Assembly: GCA_016647705.1 (NCBI GenBank)
Contig: CM028338.1
Span: forward strand, 22,589,577 to 22,653,576
Source of the DNA: Eucommia ulmoides
Lineage: Eukaryota; Streptophyta; Magnoliopsida; Garryales; Eucommiaceae
Reading direction: 5' to 3'
DNA: 64,000 bases
A model generated the notes under the pieces. It made no database searches and was not told where the DNA came from. It saw only the letters and a list, made by a program, of their open reading frames with translations. Below are positions 11,880 through 21,854 of the stretch, in pieces. Made by a program: the position numbers and the translations under genes. Numbering within the stretch: the first letter of the stretch is position 1; each line of letters opens with the position of its first letter.

Positions 11880-13295
11880 TTACAACAAGAGAATCCACCT
11901 GATTAGACGCGACTTGGCGTCTTTCTTGGTGAATAAGTACCGGATGGTGGCGTGATCTATATAGATGATCACCTTGGATCCTATAATGTAGGACCAGAAC
12001 TTATCACATGCAAAAACAACCGCCAACATCTCTTTCTCGGTTGTAGTGTAATTATCCTGTGCATCGTTCAAAGTCTTGCTTGCATAAGAAATGGATCAGA
12101 AGATCTTCTCCTTGCGTGGGCCTAAAATCACTCCCACCATATAGTCGCTAGCATCGCACATTGTTTCAAATGGCTTGTTCCAATTCGAAGCAACTATTAT
12201 AGGAGCCTTGATCAACGTTTCCTTCATTGCATTAAAAACTTTCAAGCAAGCTTTGTCAAATTCAAATGGGGCTTCCTTCTCTAGTAAGTGTCACAACAAT
12301 TTCACCCTTTTTGAAAAGTCTTTGATAAAGTGCCGGTAGAAGCCGACATATCCCAAGAAACTACGGACTCCCTTTACATTTATCGGAGGTGGAAGTTTTT
12401 CAATTGTTTCAATCTTGGCTCGGTCTACCTCGAGCCCTTTCGAAGAGACTCGATGACCTAAGACTATTCCTTCTTTAACCATAAAATGTCACTTATCCCA
12501 GTTGAGAACCAAGTTTTTCTTTTCAAAACGATCAAGAACAAGTGCCAAGTTATACAAGAAATGATCAAAGGATGAACCAAAAACTAAAAAGTCGTCCATG
12601 AAAACCTTTATAATGTCTTTCACCATATTCGAGAATATTGCCATCATACACCGTTGGAATATGGCTGGTGCATTGCATAGGCCAAACGGCATACGTCGTT
12701 AGGCAAACGTCTCATATGGGCTTGTAAAGGTCATCTTCTCCTGGTATTTTGGTGCTGTAGCTATTTGATTATACCCCGAGTATCCATCAAGAAAGAAATA
12801 ATAATCATAACCGGCAAGACGATCAAGCATTTGATCAATAAATTGAAACAAAAAATGATCTTTCGTTGTTGCCTTATTCAATCTCCGATAGTCAATTCAC
12901 ACTCGCCATCCAGTGATGGTTCATGTCAAAATAAGATCATTCTTCTCATTTTTCACAACCTTCATGCCGTCTTTCGTTGGCACTACCTACACCAGACTAA
13001 CCCACTCGATATCAGATATAGCATAAATAATCTCAGCATTCAAGAGTTTCAACACCTCCACTCTAACGACTTCTTTCATTGCCGTATTTATCCTTCGTTG
13101 ATGCTCAATGGACAGTTTAAACGAATCCTCCATTAAGATCTTGTGCATGCATATTATTGCGTTATTTCCTTTGATGTCGGAAATAAACCACGCAAAGGCA
13201 GATCTATGCCATTTCAGAATTTTTAGCAACTTATACTCTTCCTCATCGATCAAGGATGATGAGATTATCACCAGATTGGTTAAATTCTCCCCCAA
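11880..13295 (-). pseudogene. A2 reverse transcriptase-RNase H region of pol
   Basis: Minus-strand remains in the normal order: RT N-terminal part (12987-13295, with KILKWHRSAFAWFISDIKG), palm motifs FLDGYSGYNQI (12699-12881), MPFGLCNAPAIFQRCMMAIF followed by VFMDDFLVFG with the YxDD-equivalent MDD (12489-12692), the thumb/connection (EGIVLGHRVSSKGLEVDRAK, 12291-12482) and RNase H (11880-12071, with [19 protein letters not shown] and [12 protein letters not shown]). This order and the FMDDF signature are diagnostic of Ty3/gypsy. The gene is broken in several places. Confidence 0.93.
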
Positions 13296-13589
13296 AAAGG
13301 TATACTAGAGGTGATCCAATAATTACTTTAGTATTAATTCACCGTGAGGCGGATTGGATAGTTCGGGAGAATTAACTTCTTCTTCAATCATAGACAGATG
13401 AATCGGATCCTCTACATCTTTATATTGAGCCTCCATAGCAAGAACGTAGTCCACAACACCAACTTTCGAGGTTGAGCCCTCCTCACCAAAATCCCCCAAT
13501 GATAAGGAATTTGTGAGTGTATGCTCCAATGGATCCATATCCACATTTTCATGAAATAATTCCCTCACGCACGAGTCAACAACATGTAC

Positions 13590-13862
13590 TCAGTTGTATT
13601 TAGGAAATTTATCTTGAAAGTTCGTAGTTTTGAAAATGTTGAACTTTACCTCATCTTTGTTTACTCGCAACGTCAAATTGCCATTATGCAAATCAATTAA
13701 AGCCTTTCTCGTTGCAAGAAAAGGCCTTCCAAGGATAATCGGAATCTCCCTATCCTGTTCCATTTCTAACATGACAAAGTCCACCGAGAAGATGAACTTG
13801 TCCATCTTCACCAAGACATCCTCAATAATTTTGTTTGGATAAATCAACGATAGGTCCGCCAT
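13590..13862 (-). pseudogene. A2 aspartic protease region
   Basis: A 90-codon open stretch on the minus strand carrying the distal part of the retroviral-type aspartic protease, with PIILGRPFLATRKALID (the ILGRPFL motif) and a downstream LTLRVNKDEVKFNIF strand typical of Athila. The catalytic DxG-type region lies upstream around 13870-14050. The enzyme would cut the Gag-Pol polyprotein. The linker to RT (13323-13568) has DPLEHTLTNSLSLGDFGE. Confidence 0.8.
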
Positions 13863-14054
13863 TTAAAGAAAAATTGTGGTTGGTTTTGCATTACTGAGTC
13901 CCAACTTTTGGTAGACAAAAAATGGCATCAGGTTGATACTTGCACCAAGATCACATAGTGCTTTGTCAAAATGCGATTTCCCGATAGTACACTGAATCGT
14001 GAAACTACCGGGATCCTTCCGCTTTTTAGGTAATTTCATTTGCAGTATAGCACT

Positions 14055-15944
14055 TCATTCATACGTCATTTTTACTGTCTCGTATTCCTCCAACTTCTTT
14101 TTCTTCATCATTATGTCTTTCAAGAACTTACCATAGTTGGGCATTTGTTCTAAGAAATTCGCAAAATGTATGTTGATTTGTATTTTCTTGAAGATGTCAA
14201 GAAATTTTGCAAATTGATGGTCCAACTTATTCTTTTGGAATAATTGCGGATAAGGCAAAGGTGTGGTTAGAATCAGTGGATTGTCCAGGAATGTAATTCT
14301 CCCCGGAATCACCTTTTGATCACCTCGTCTCTCTTCCACTTTCTTTTCTTTCTTCTTCTCATTTTTCTCCTCTATCTTAACTTCATTCTTCTCTTCCATT
14401 CTCTCATCAACTTCCTCCCCCACATGTTTCTTTGGTTCATTATGGTTAACATCATGTCTTACCCCTAGCTCTTCTTCCATCGACTTTCTTGCTTAAACCT
14501 CTTTTCTACTTCTCAATCTAATAGCCTTACATTCTCTCGGGTTAGTTTCCGTGTTGCTATGAAACTTTCCCTTGGTATGCTCTTGGATCGCACTTGCAAG
14601 TTGCCTGATCCGAGTCTCCAATGATTTCACAATAACATTTGTGTTTGTATATGTGGTCTCAATCGAGTCAAGCCTTGTCTTGTGCTTGTTAAGCCTATTG
14701 TGCGTCTCACGTAATATTGTTTTCATTTTCTTCATGAAAGATCCCATCATATCCTCCATGTTCGGCTTTTGATTTAAAATTTGAGGTTGTTGCATTTGGC
14801 AGTTTTGTTGCATAGGATAACCTTGAGCTTGTGTTCCATAACTGGGAGGTGGCCGCAACGTGTTCTGATTGTTCTCATATGAAAAAAATTTATGGTTACG
14901 AAGTCCTGGATAAGAGTGAGTCAAAATATTGGTGGCGGGCTTGAAAATATAAGCCCAATTGTTGACAAAGTAACATTCTTCGAACTCACTATCCACTTCG
15001 GGTTGAGAACTGCTTGTAACGTTCTCCGTTTTACGACTTGACGAAGCATCTTTAGTTGAGAAGACAACCAATTGATCCGAGAATTTTGAGACTTAGGCCG
15101 ATAAGGTAGAAATATGATCGGCTTCTTGAATTAAAGCTACCTTTCGTCCTATGTTCTTCTCGTTTGGCCATTGGTAACTATTGGCCACCATTTCTTCTAG
15201 TAACGCATTTGCTTCAGTAGGTGTTTTTTCCAACAATGAACCATCCAACCAATTACAGAAGAGTTGGGTTTGAAACCAATCTTGATACCTTTGTTTGGGG
15301 CATCAACGCAATAGATCCTTAAACCTTTCCCACCCTTCAAATAGTGGCTCAAAGTCCCTATGGAGAAATTGCACTATTTTACCTCTGAGTTGAGAAGTCT
15401 TCGAAGGCGGGAAAAACTTAGTAAAGAACCTTTGAGCAAGGTCATCCCAAGTGTTGATACTCCCCGGTTGTGTTAATTATAACCAACCCCGTGCTCAATC
15501 ATGAAGTGAGAACAGAAATAACCTCAACCGAATTACGTCCTCAATAACACCATTGATTTTAACTGTATCACATATCTCTGGAAATGTAGCCAGATGGACA
15601 TTGGTGTCCTCATGCAGATTCCAGCCATATTGGTTTTGTTGCACCATATTGATTAGGGCGGGCTTTAATTCGAAATTGTTGGCCTAGATTGACTGCCTCC
15701 GAATTCCTGAGTAGTTGTCGAACATAATAGGCCGATAATAGTCCCTAAGGACCCTTTGTGGAGCTTCAGGTTCTGAAGGCTACTATGGTAGTACCTACGG
15801 TTGTTGAGGCATGTTCGGCATATAGTCATCTCCACCGTCGGCCATAGTTTGAGCTTGGCTTCTTCTCTCTCTACTTATCCTTCTCAAGGTATGCTCGATC
15901 TCGGGATCAAGAGTAAAGAATTCCAAACTTTTACTACGTCGCAT
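14055..15944 (-). pseudogene. A2 gag region
   Basis: Minus-strand gag remains from the start codon at 15942-15944 (first residues MRRSKSLEFFTLDPEIE, the Athila gag start shared with A6 and A7) to about 14055. The first third, the capsid-like part, is broken. The later part is open over 14493-15071 (192 codons) with NNQNTLRPPPSYGTQAQGYP, a Gln-rich stretch and a helical KKMKTILRETHNRLNKHKTR segment. A strongly charged Glu/Lys stretch (14055-14480) follows. No CCHC zinc knuckle is seen, which is common in Athila. Gag would form the particle shell. Confidence 0.85.
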
Positions 15945-16067
15945 GCATTACTCAATCACAACAAATTAAACAAAAAAAAAATGAATTGAAAAACTAGTAA
16001 AACAAAAGAATTGTCTGGATTAATATTCAACGACTTAGTCACAATATCAACCAAATCAAAACACCAT

Positions 16068-16085
16068 TTCCTGGCAACGGCGCCA
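16068..16085 (-). other. A2 primer-binding site
   Basis: The minus-strand sequence TGGCGCCGTTGCCAGGAA lies six bases inside the 5' LTR end. It is the Athila-type site complementary to the 3' end of tRNA-Asp. It fixes the element's orientation and the LTR edge at 16092. Confidence 0.9.
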
Positions 16086-16091
16086 AAAACT

Positions 16092-16405
16092 TGGACACGT
16101 TAGTTTTTTCACGTCTTAATTTACTAGCAAGTGCACGTGGTCAAGTTTTAATATAGTGGATCTATCGATCGGATATCGTCCACAAGAAAACGTGTTTGAT
16201 TAATTGAATACCGCCATTTGCATAGTTTTATATTATCTCGACGGTTCAAGAAATGTTTGAGTTTGAATATTTAAAAACAAAGGTAAACTAATAACTTTTT
16301 TGGTTAATTCTAATTAAGAGGATTACCTAGGGATTTATTTCATTCACTTAGTACATGTTTGACTTCATTTAATTAACAATAATGGTGTTTATTCTATTCG
16401 ACAAT
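16092..16405 (-). repeat. A2 5' LTR, U5-R part only
   Basis: The first 314 bp (plus-strand order) of the 5' LTR align with the start of the 3' LTR at 5470. The alignment stops at TATTCGACAAT, where the A3 LTR begins. The rest of this LTR was not found in the window. Confidence 0.9.
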
Positions 16406-16951
16406 TAGACGCAATCACTTTTTCACGTCTTAATATACTCACAAGTGCACGAGGTCAGGTTTTAATATAGTGGACCGTTCGATCGGATATCGTCCTCTGG
16501 GAAACATGTTGATTAGTTGAATACTGTGATTTGCATAGTCTTATATTATCTCGACGGTTCAAGAAATATTTGAGTTTGAATAATTAAAAACTAAGTTAAC
16601 CTAAAAACTATTGGGTTAATTCGAATTAAATGGATTACCTAGGGATTGATTTCATTCACTTAATACATGTTTGGCTTGATTTAATTAACAATAACGGTAT
16701 TTATTCTATCCGACAATCTACGTATCTCAAACTTGCTCATTACCTCTCTCGAGTGTAAAAGAAGCGATTATGTGAATTCGCATTAACGCTAAAGTCCCCT
16801 TCTAGCGTTTTGTATAACACATAGTCACATGAGTCTTGACCCAACCTCATGGATTGCACACTTTCTAACGCCCTCGCAGATCATTAGATTGTCGTGATGT
16901 GTTTAACCCTAGTCCGAATCCGGGGTTACCTCTCCCGAGTGTCAAACCCCA

Positions 16952-19099
16952 CGTTGATCCTAAGATTTTGATGAACAATTAAGTATTGATATTTTGGTGG
17001 AACTAATGTTTAATTGAAGTGTTTTAGTGATTTAAAGTTCCAATGATGAAGACATTAAATTAAATGGATATTAAATGAAGATGTCAAGATGATGAAGAAG
17101 ACTTAAGTGTTTGAAGCAATTAGGGAAAAGAACCCAGGTGAATCTTAACTCTTAATATCCCATTTGGGAACACACACATGGCACAAATTATATTTTATCT
17201 TTTGTGTGTGTTTTGATTAAGTTAAATTATTTGCTCCTATGTGAAATAAGAAGAAATAATTTTGAATGACCAAAATGGAATATAAGAATATTAGTGGAGC
17301 TAATAATAGAAGAAAATACGTAAATGGGCAAAATCATAAAAGAAAATGAGTTAAAAACGTATTCATAGAAGAGATCTAGTGACAGTAGTCGACTGGTGAG
17401 TCGACCGGTGAAAGAAGGCTGAACTCTCTGAATCAAGGAGTCGACTGATAGGTCGACCGGTAAAAGAAGGCTGAACTCTCTGAATCAAGAGGTTGACTGA
17501 TAGGTCGACCGGTGAAAGAAGGAAAAAGTCTCTGAATCGACAAGTTGATCGCACGGTCAACTAATGAACTACATTGTCTACATCCTGAATCTCCCAGTCG
17601 ACTGGGCAGTCGACTGAACGTGCTATTTCAGGATATTATTTGATTTGAGATTATATCCAAAAGTAGTCATTTTTTGTTAGGATTTGAGAGAGATTTTGGG
17701 GATATTCTCTATATTTATGATATGGTTCATATACTAATTAAATCCTATTAATATGGTTCATTAAATATTAATGTTTCTCAATTTGGTACTTGAAATAGAT
17801 TCTATACTTATTTGTTAAGATTAAGAAATACTTTGGGGGTTTAATTGAGATATTTGAAAGATAATTGAGAGATTTGAAAGATGTTTTTAAGTGGAATTAA
17901 ACCTAAATGAAGTCCTTATGATATAAGAGGTCTATAAGAGCTTTTAATTGTCATGACACATGTAAACTAGCCATTATAAGGCTGATTTCATATTCCTATA
18001 TATAGACCTGCGAATTTTTATTTATTACCAATCATTCTAAGAGAGAGAATTCATATATTATCAAGAGAGATAAGAATATATCAATTGAGTGAGCTTTTCT
18101 AAGAGATATCTTATTGAGAATTGAGTGAGCTTTTCTAAGAGAATCATTTGCTGATCATTGTCGCTACCGATTTGAAGTTACATTGCAATATTGTTTTCTT
18201 TCAGTGGATTCCGGGTAAGATCTTTCCAAATTGCTTATTATTTGTTTATTGATTTTATATTTGGAAATTGATCTTAGAAATTGTTTATGATTTTTTACGA
18301 AAATAGTTTGACAAACAATTTCTGGAATCTAATTACGTGCTCTAATTTGCTACCCATATCTTGTTAAAGTCATATTTTTGTATCTCACGTATTTCTATCA
18401 CTAGTTGGGATATTAATTGAGTTATTGTTTATCTGGGGTGGTAGAAGCTCCGAGTGAGATTTACTTCTTATCAATTTTTGTATTAGTGAGTTGTGACGGG
18501 TTAAATACCATTGGGGGTATTTATTCATGGGTAGTCAGGTTTCAGTCTCTTCCTGTAAAGAGATTGAGGTAGTAATTCTTCCTGAATAAGATTTGTGTTT
18601 TGAGTGATTTGTAAAGGTTCTATCCTTACCTGTGAAAAGGATTGTTGGAGTGTTTGTGAGAGGTTTTGATTCTTAAGCCTTAGTGTTAAAAAGGATTAGG
18701 TTATTCTTTAACCGATAAAAAGTAGAGGTTCTTCCTTAGCCTGAGAAAATCATATTGTAAAGGTTGATTCTGAGCCTGTAAAATAATCAGTGTGCGGGTT
18801 TGGTTCCTATCTTTAAAGGGACCTTGGTTTTAGTGGGTGCGACCCCCATAGAGCTTGGGGGACTGGATTAGCCAAGAGTAGCTTGGTGAACCAGGATAAA
18901 TCTTTTGTGTGTTGCATTACTACTTTGTTATTTTTGCTATTTGAGTGTGCACATAGATTGATAATATTATTCTGCTGTGTTATAAAGATAATAATTAATT
19001 TACGATTAAAATTAATTATTTCATTTATTCAAATTTTATTCTGATTATTTTTTAATTACCCAATTCACCCCCTCTCTTGGGTATTCTACTGGGTCAACA
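16952..19099 (+). mobile_element. S1: solo LTR of a Copia element (SIRE/Maximus-like)
   Basis: 2148 bp, starting CGTTGATCCTAAGATTTTGATG (a decayed TGTTGA start) and ending CTGGGTCAACA. It is flanked by CCCCA (16947-16951) and CCCCG (19100-19104), a 5-bp target duplication with one CpG-type transition, and the A3 LTR sequence resumes exactly after it. Features recalled from plant SIRE/Maximus LTRs are GGGGGACTGG ... GAACCAGGATAAA near 18855-18900, and Cys/Tyr-type GAAGTT...TTTCTTTCAGTGG spacing near 18175-18210. No coding sequence is present. The family call is moderate; the insertion edges are firm. Confidence 0.8.
17385..17615 (+). repeat. S1 array of GTCGAC palindromic units
   Basis: Four to five units contain GTCGACTG...GGTCGACCGGT separated by GAAAGAAGGCTGAACTCTC. 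The spacer TGAACTCTCTGAATCAAG is almost identical in the first two copies, so the array grew by tandem duplication with a period near 60 bp. It is in the U3 part of the LTR. Confidence 0.85.
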
Positions 19100-19627
19100 C
19101 CCCGTATTCTCAAAACCAACCCTAATAGCTTAACAAACATATTAAAATTTTAATAAAATGATAAACACAATCAGATTTAGACAAACAACTGTTAAAGTAA
19201 CATATATTTAATCAAACATGTATTTACATGAGTTACATTAATCCCTAGACAATATTTATCTAGCCTACCCTGATCGTAACCATACATATGTTAAAATAAG
19301 AAGGATTCATCATCATTTGATATAAAAAGTTAAGGTACATGTAGACACGGCATTTTGACCGCTTCGCAAAAAAATATACTTTATTTTATAGTTATTTTTT
19401 TTTATTTATTTTATTTTGATTGTACCGTATTTGTGCGGTTTAATACTGCTAAATTAAGTTTTATTAATCTCTTAAGTAAATTAAATATTAGTAATTTATT
19501 TATTTATTTATTTTGGTTTTGTAGATTTTTCGAAGTGGAATAAAAACGCGTTAATTCGGAACAAAATGGACAAGAAACAGAAGAGAACGAGAGAGGCCTG
19601 GACCGAACGGGGGTGGGGGGGCTGGAC

Positions 19628-19765
19628 AAAGGTCGCACATGCGACCAAGGGCTGGTCGCACGTGCGACCAACAGGGGGGCCAGCCCCCCCCTTTTTTTGG
19701 GTGCACCATTTTTGGTGCACCCAAAAGGGGGTGGGTACACCAAATTTCGGTGCACCCACCCCCTT
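19628..19765. repeat. S2 palindromes upstream of its TATA box
   Basis: Two near-identical palindromes, GGTCGCACATGCGACC (19631-19646) and GGTCGCACGTGCGACC (19653-19668), are followed by GGGTGCACC/GGTGCACCC inverted pairs up to 19760. They lie about 50-180 bp upstream of the TATA box. The GC content contrasts with the AT-rich surroundings. Confidence 0.85.
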
Positions 19766-20191
19766 TTTCCCCTCTTTTTCGCGGGTTTGTCGGAGAATTT
19801 TTCAGAAATCCTTCCTATAAATAAAGGAAGGATCACAAGAGAAGGGAAGGAATTTTTCGCAGGAGAAAATTTTGAGGGGAAGAAATTTTTTGAGAGAAAT
19901 TTTTGTAAGGGAGAGGAGAAATCTGGAAAAAATTTTTGAAGAAAATAATATTATTTTCATTTTATTGTAATTTTGAAGAAGAAAAATCTTCAAGAAGGTG
20001 GTAAATTTTCATCTGTTGTAAATCTTACTCTTATTTTTTTAAGTTGTTATTATACTAATTTTTTTTTTTTTGTAAATTAGATTTTTTTTTTCTTCTTCCT
20101 TTATTATTTATTTATTTATTTATTTATTACTTTTTATTTTCTTTTTATTTATTTATTTTTATTTTTTTTTTATTTTTTTTAAGTAAATAAT

Positions 20192-21000
20192 ACGAGGTGG
20201 AAAATTCCCAACCTTCAATTTGAATGGCTAAGATTTAGAAGGGAATTACTCTCCTCGATGCGTGTGTGCGGGTGTTTTATTTAATTTGTATTAAATATAA
20301 TGTGCTAACAATACGAGGTGGAAAATTCCCAACCTTCAATTTGAATGGCTAAATTTAGAAGGGAATTACTCTCCTCGATGCGTGTGTACGGGTGTTTTAT
20401 TTAATTTATATTAAATATAACGTGCTAACAATACGAGGTGGAAAATTCCCAACCTTCAATTTGAATGGCTAAGATTTAGAAGGGAATTACTCTCCTCGAT
20501 GCGTGTGTGCGGGTGTTTTATTTAATTTGTATTAAATATAATGTGCTAACAATACGAGGTGGAAAATTCCCAACCTTCAATTTGAATGGCTAAGATTTAG
20601 AAGGGAATTACTCTCCTCGATACGTGTGTGCGGGTGTTTTATTTAATTTATATTAAATATAATGTGCTAACAATACGAGGTGGAAAATTCTCAACCTTCA
20701 ATTTGACTGGCTAAATTTAGAAGGGAATTACTCTCCTCGATGCGTGTGTGCGGGTGTTTTATTTAATTTGTATTAAATATAATGTACTAACAATATGAGG
20801 TGGAAAATTCCCAACCTTCAATTTGAATGGATAAGATTTAGAAGGGAATTACTCTCCTCGATGCGTGTGTGCGGGTGTTTTATTTAATTTGTATTAAATA
20901 TAATGTACTAACAATACGAGGTGAAAAATTCCCAACCTTCAATCAGAACGGTCTAGGTTTAGAAGGGGGATCACTTCCCTCAAATGTGTGTGTATGTGTA
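20192..21000 (+). repeat. Seven-unit tandem repeat, period 120-121 bp
   Basis: Units begin ACGAGGTGGAAAATTCCCAA at 20192, 20313, 20433, 20554, 20675, 20795 and 20916. The first six are nearly identical and differ by single substitutions and one or two small indels. The seventh drifts after about 30 bp into the unique downstream part of the LTR. Each unit contains TCTCCTCGATGCGTGTGTGC and an AT-rich TTTATTTAATTTGTATTAAA. It lies within S2 downstream of the TATA box, so it would be transcribed in a live element. Confidence 0.95.
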
Positions 21001-21657
21001 TATAAGGAGGATTTAAAAATAAAATAAAAACATTCGGATTTAAATTCTAATTGGACTTAATCGGATAAGGTACCGTCTTTGGACGGGCGTCTTGGGGTGC
21101 TTGACACCTTCCCCGAGCGTAACTGACCCCCGAACTCTTTAAACGAATCTCTGGTTAGACCATATTATTTTTGGAGTCAAATTTTACTTAAGCCATTTTT
21201 AAATTATTTTCAAAAAAGAAAAATATGGTGACCTAGCACATCATTTAAACCCAATGCTAGGTGGCGACTCCTTTTTCTAAAACAGGCTTAAGTACATTTT
21301 AATGAGAAAATCGACGTTTTTAAAAACCCTTCTCGTTTTACCAGCGCCAAGCATATATAAACATATATCTATATATATATTTGTTTTTGGTTTTCTCTGG
21401 AAAATTGGGGCGCGTTCAGTACAAAGATAGAAACAAATGAAGAACAATCAAATCTTTAAGTGGAGTGATCCACTGTCGCCAAAGATCGGTCCTGAAATGA
21501 TTCCTCTTCTCTAAATGTTGAATCTCCTCTTTTAGCACTCAAAATATGCTTAAGATCATCAATCATAAGTGTGGAACGTATTTCTCAAATGAGGAAACAA
21601 GGGTTTAAATAGATGGCTACAAAATATCTAGAAAATATATATTTTCTACACAGAGAG

Positions 21658-21850
21658 ACCGCCTCGGTGGTGGTTCATCGCTGCGGTGGTCAATTAAGTT
21701 GGTTAACTTTACTGCTACGACGGTGACTGACTGCTATGGTGGTAAACCAAAACCTAAACTCTGTATTTTCACTGTTGAGACAGTGAATAACCGTTGCGGC
21801 GGTGAAACCAAACCTAAGCTCTCTAGACTTTCACCGCCTCGGCGATAAGA
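21658..21850. repeat. Palindrome array in A3 U3
   Basis: The array holds ACCGCCTCGGTGGTGG, TCGCTGCGGTGG, CTGCTATGGTGGT, ACCGTTGCGGCGGTG and CACCGCCTCGGCG. It is the same class as the arrays in the A7 and A2 LTRs. Confidence 0.85.
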
Positions 21851-21854
21851 CTGG

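Larger units (their letters stand above)
5470..16405 (-). mobile_element. A2: long Athila-type Ty3/gypsy element
   Basis: A minus-strand element. From its 5' end at the right: a 5' LTR piece (16092-16405), primer site (16068-16085), gag, protease, RT-RNase H, integrase, a leader with a palindrome array, ORF3, a long 3' UTR with three purine tracts, and the 3' LTR (5470-6871). Gene order and primer site are those of Athila. The 5' LTR is interrupted by another Athila LTR (A3) and its remainder is not found in the window, so the target duplication cannot be paired (left flank GCCAT). All coding parts are broken; more than ten breaks are apparent across gag-pol and ORF3. Confidence 0.92.
19340..21418 (+). 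mobile_element. S2: solo LTR of a Tat/Ogre-like element
   Basis: 2079 bp, starting TGTAGACACGGC and ending GGGGCGCGTTCA, flanked by GTACA on both sides (19335-19339 and 21419-21423); the A3 sequence resumes after it. Near the 3' end it has the Tat/Ogre LTR hallmarks: GGACGGGCGTCTTGGGGTG, CCTTCCCCGAGCGTAACTGA, and GACCTAGCACATCATTTAAA...GCTAGGTGGCGACTCC (21060-21270). A TATA box (CTATAAATAAAGG, about 19814) precedes a purine-rich leader. No coding sequence belongs to it. Confidence 0.88.
16406..21854 (-). mobile_element. A3: Athila LTR inserted in the A2 LTR, itself carrying three insertions
   Basis: It starts TAGACGCAATCAC and aligns with the Athila LTR of A7 (TGGACGCGACTAA). Its own pieces are 16406-16951, 19100-19339 and 21419-21854, about 1.2 kb in all, and they join seamlessly when S1 and S2 are set aside. 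The U3 end is missing because A4 begins at 21855 and no remainder follows on the right. A palindrome array lies at 21658-21850. Whether it was a solo LTR or part of a full element cannot be told. Confidence 0.88.

Noticed and set aside
17385-17615. CRISPR-like repeats with GTCGAC
   Set aside because: The spacing is irregular, spacers are copies of one another and the block lies within a Copia LTR.
19508-19939. Overlapping open frames on both strands with Gly/Pro-rich residues
   Set aside because: They are by-products of the GC-rich palindromes of the S2 LTR; no domain, and they lie in U3 and the leader.
20192-21000. CRISPR-like array or centromeric satellite
   Set aside because: Units are contiguous without spacers, only seven copies, and contained inside one LTR with a target duplication in plant DNA.
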